DNA from: Castellaniella sp. UBA6218
Lineage (GTDB): Bacteria > Pseudomonadota > Gammaproteobacteria > Burkholderiales > Burkholderiaceae_B
NCBI GenBank assembly: GCA_002421865.1
Contig: DISE01000095.1
Location: 16,838-32,587 of the forward strand
Length of the DNA: 15,750 nt
Reading direction: 5' to 3'
Both the position numbers and the translations under genes were made by a program. Shown here in pieces: positions 14,283-15,750 of the stretch (position 1 is the stretch's first letter; every line of letters starts with the position of its first letter). Below the pieces are notes generated by a model that saw nothing but the letters and a program-made list of their open reading frames with translations, made no database searches and was not told the DNA's origin.

Positions 14283-14825
14283 TCAGCGGCGCGCGGACTT
14301 GGGCCGGAAGGCCTGGACGACGGCCTCCTGCGTTTCCACGTACGGCCCGCCGATCAGGTCCAGGCAATAGGGGGTGGCGGGGAACACCGCGTCCAGGCAG
14401 TCGGCGATGGCGCTGGGCTTGCCCGGCAGGTTGACAATGAGCGTCCGCCCGCGGATGCCGGCGGTCTGGCGCGACAGGATGGCGGTGGGCACCACCTTGA
14501 GGCTGGCGGTGCGCATCAGTTCGCCATATCCCGGCATCATCTTGTCGCACACCGCCTCGGTGGCTTCGGGGGTCACGTCGCGCGGCGCCGGGCCGGTGCC
14601 GCCGGTGGTGAGGATCAGGCCGCAGCCTTCGCTGTCGGCAAGGTCCCTCAGCGTCGCCTCGATGAGCTCGCGGTCGTCCGAGATCACCCGTGACACCGCC
14701 TGCCATGGCGTGACCAGGGCACGGCCCAGCCATTCGGCCATGGCCGGGCCGCCCAGATCCTGGTAGACGCCGGCCGAGGCACGGTCGGATACGGTGACAA
14801 GGCCGATGCGGGCAGGTTCGGTCAT
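14283..14825 (-). CDS. mog: MogA-like molybdopterin adenylyltransferase
   Basis: MogA-type proteins adenylylate molybdopterin before molybdate insertion during molybdenum cofactor synthesis. The 180-residue product matches the MogA/MoaB fold: IGLVTVSDRASAGVYQD at 7-23, LTTGGTGPAPRDVTPEAT at 72-89, MMPGYGELMR at 96-105, and AILSRQTAGIRG followed by LIVNLPGKPSAI. MogA is favoured over MoaB by the overall length and the MPGYGE segment, but the split is not absolute. ATG 14825 has AAGGA 8 nt upstream. The gene starts 30 nt after the ABC ATPase stop on the same strand, so the two may be co-transcribed. Confidence 0.93.
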   Translation of the reverse strand: MTEPARIGLVTVSDRASAGVYQDLGGPAMAEWLGRALVTPWQAVSRVISDDRELIEATLRDLADSEGCGLILTTGGTGPAPRDVTPEATEAVCDKMMPGYGELMRTASLKVVPTAILSRQTAGIRGRTLIVNLPGKPSAIADCLDAVFPATPYCLDLIGGPYVETQEAVVQAFRPKSARR

Positions 14826-14855
14826 GGCGGAAGTCCTTGGGTATGGGGTCTGGGG

Positions 14856-15750
14856 CTACGGGGTCTGGCCGGGGGCCGGCGGCGCGGGTTCCTCGTCGTC
14901 GTCCTCGGGCAGCATCAGCACGCCGGCATTGTAGTCGTAGTCGAAAATCTCGGCATAGCGGCCCCAGGTGATGACCGTTTCCAGCACGCGTTCCGATTCG
15001 TCGGCGGACAGATAGTCCTGAAGCTCCTGAAGAAAGCGTTCCTCGGGGGCGCGGTGGTCACGCCGTTCGTCCAGCACCCGGCGGATGCGTGCCGCCAAGG
15101 GGATGGCGTGCAGCAGATGCTCGCCGAACATCCGCTTGCGTTCCGGCGGCTCGGCCTCGATGAAGGCGCGGCCCGCCGGTGTCAGGAAGATGTCGCCAAC
15201 CGCCAGCCGCGCCAGCCCCAGCACCCGCAGCCCTTCGAACAGGTGGAACAGCGAATCGTCGGGCAGTTCGGTGAACTCGGCCAGAGCGGGGACGTCGGCG
15301 CGGCCCTCGAACGGCGGTTCGGCGATGGTTTCCAACAACTCGGCCATGCGGTTGGGCGTGGCGTCGGGCAGGCGGTAGCCGATGTGGATGGGCTCGGCCG
15401 GGGCGCCGCCCAATGTGCGGGTGGTGGCGGTCATCAGGCCGTAGACTTCGTCGACGATCTGGCGGAAAGCCGGCGAATCGGGATCGCGCGGATGCTCCAG
15501 GCCGACCTTGATCTCGCCTTTCACCCGTCCGGGGTCGCTGGCGAAGATCAGCACGCGGTCGGCCATGTAGACCGCTTCCTCGATGTTGTGGCTGACCATC
15601 AGCATGCCCTTGGTCGGGATCTTGCGCTCGCGCCACAATTCCAGAAGGTCGTCGCGCAGGTTCTCGGCGGTCAGCACGTCGAGGCCGGAAAACGCCTCGT
15701 CCATCAACAGGATGTCGGGGTTCATCACCAGGGCGCGGGCGATCGCCACG
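14856..15750 (-). CDS. NitT/TauT-type ABC transporter ATPase with C-terminal AAA-associated domain (5' end cut off)
   Basis: The visible part is the last 297 codons. It begins inside the ABC signature helix (VAIARALVMNPD), continues with Walker B and D-loop (ILLMDEAFSGLD), and the H-loop (MVSHNIEEAV). This is the nitrate/sulfonate/taurine-type ATPase class (compare TauB/SsuB). From about residue 125 an extra C-terminal region follows (PNRMAELLE, LPDDSLFHLFEGLRVLGLA, LTPAGRAFIEAE, YAEIFDYDYNAGVLML), the AAA-associated domain found fused to some of these ATPases, ending in an acidic Pro-rich tail. The Walker A and start lie beyond the right edge, so the true start is unknown. The substrate cannot be told; its MogA-like neighbour hints at, but does not show, an oxyanion. 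Confidence 0.92.
   Translation of the reverse strand, partial: VAIARALVMNPDILLMDEAFSGLDVLTAENLRDDLLELWRERKIPTKGMLMVSHNIEEAVYMADRVLIFASDPGRVKGEIKVGLEHPRDPDSPAFRQIVDEVYGLMTATTRTLGGAPAEPIHIGYRLPDATPNRMAELLETIAEPPFEGRADVPALAEFTELPDDSLFHLFEGLRVLGLARLAVGDIFLTPAGRAFIEAEPPERKRMFGEHLLHAIPLAARIRRVLDERRDHRAPEERFLQELQDYLSADESERVLETVITWGRYAEIFDYDYNAGVLMLPEDDDEEPAPPAPGQTP

Overview
The window is GC-rich DNA of a Burkholderiales betaproteobacterium, most likely an Alcaligenaceae relative such as Bordetella or Achromobacter. This rests on the tight fba-purC-purE-purK order, the Calvin-type class II aldolase and the density of IclR and CadC-like regulators. It is inference from gene content, not a database match.

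Layout. (1) 1-2906, minus strand: a core operon transcribed fba > purC > purE > purK. The purine genes overlap by ATGA, and purK runs off the left edge. (2) 3070-7993: an accessory metabolic locus. An IclR-family regulator (6005-6880) precedes an Old Yellow Enzyme/2,4-dienoyl-CoA-reductase-like Fe-S flavoprotein (3940-5877) and a TIM-barrel sugar-isomerase-like protein (3070-3903), all on the minus strand. On the plus strand are the broken tail of an amino-acid-type ABC ATPase (7076-7274) and an EthD/DUF4286-like protein (7313-7993). A 25-nt element, identical at 21 positions, lies in front of both transcription units and is the likely regulator binding site. (3) 7994-9268: a gene-poor patch with a 20-bp GC-rich tandem repeat, a small secreted Cys-rich protein (8414-8737), and an A/T-richer stretch with only doubtful small ORFs, ending in a 17-bp palindrome. 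(4) 9269-11041: a FIST-sensor diguanylate cyclase. (5) 11045-14204: an NmrA-like SDR and an AhpD-like protein, divergent from a winged-helix/TolB-like/TPR regulator that probably controls them. (6) 14283-15750, minus strand: a NitT/TauT-type ABC ATPase with a C-terminal AAA-associated domain (cut by the right edge), then a MogA-like molybdopterin adenylyltransferase.

How it fits together. The two ends are ordinary chromosome (glycolysis/purine synthesis; molybdenum cofactor/transport). The middle is a mosaic of accessory modules, with signs of decay and import: pseudogene, tandem duplications and a composition shift. The least described part is the IclR-controlled flavoprotein/TIM-barrel/EthD-like locus, apparently a catabolic or detoxification pathway that has lost its own ABC importer. 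No mobile element, CRISPR array, tRNA or rRNA was recognised.
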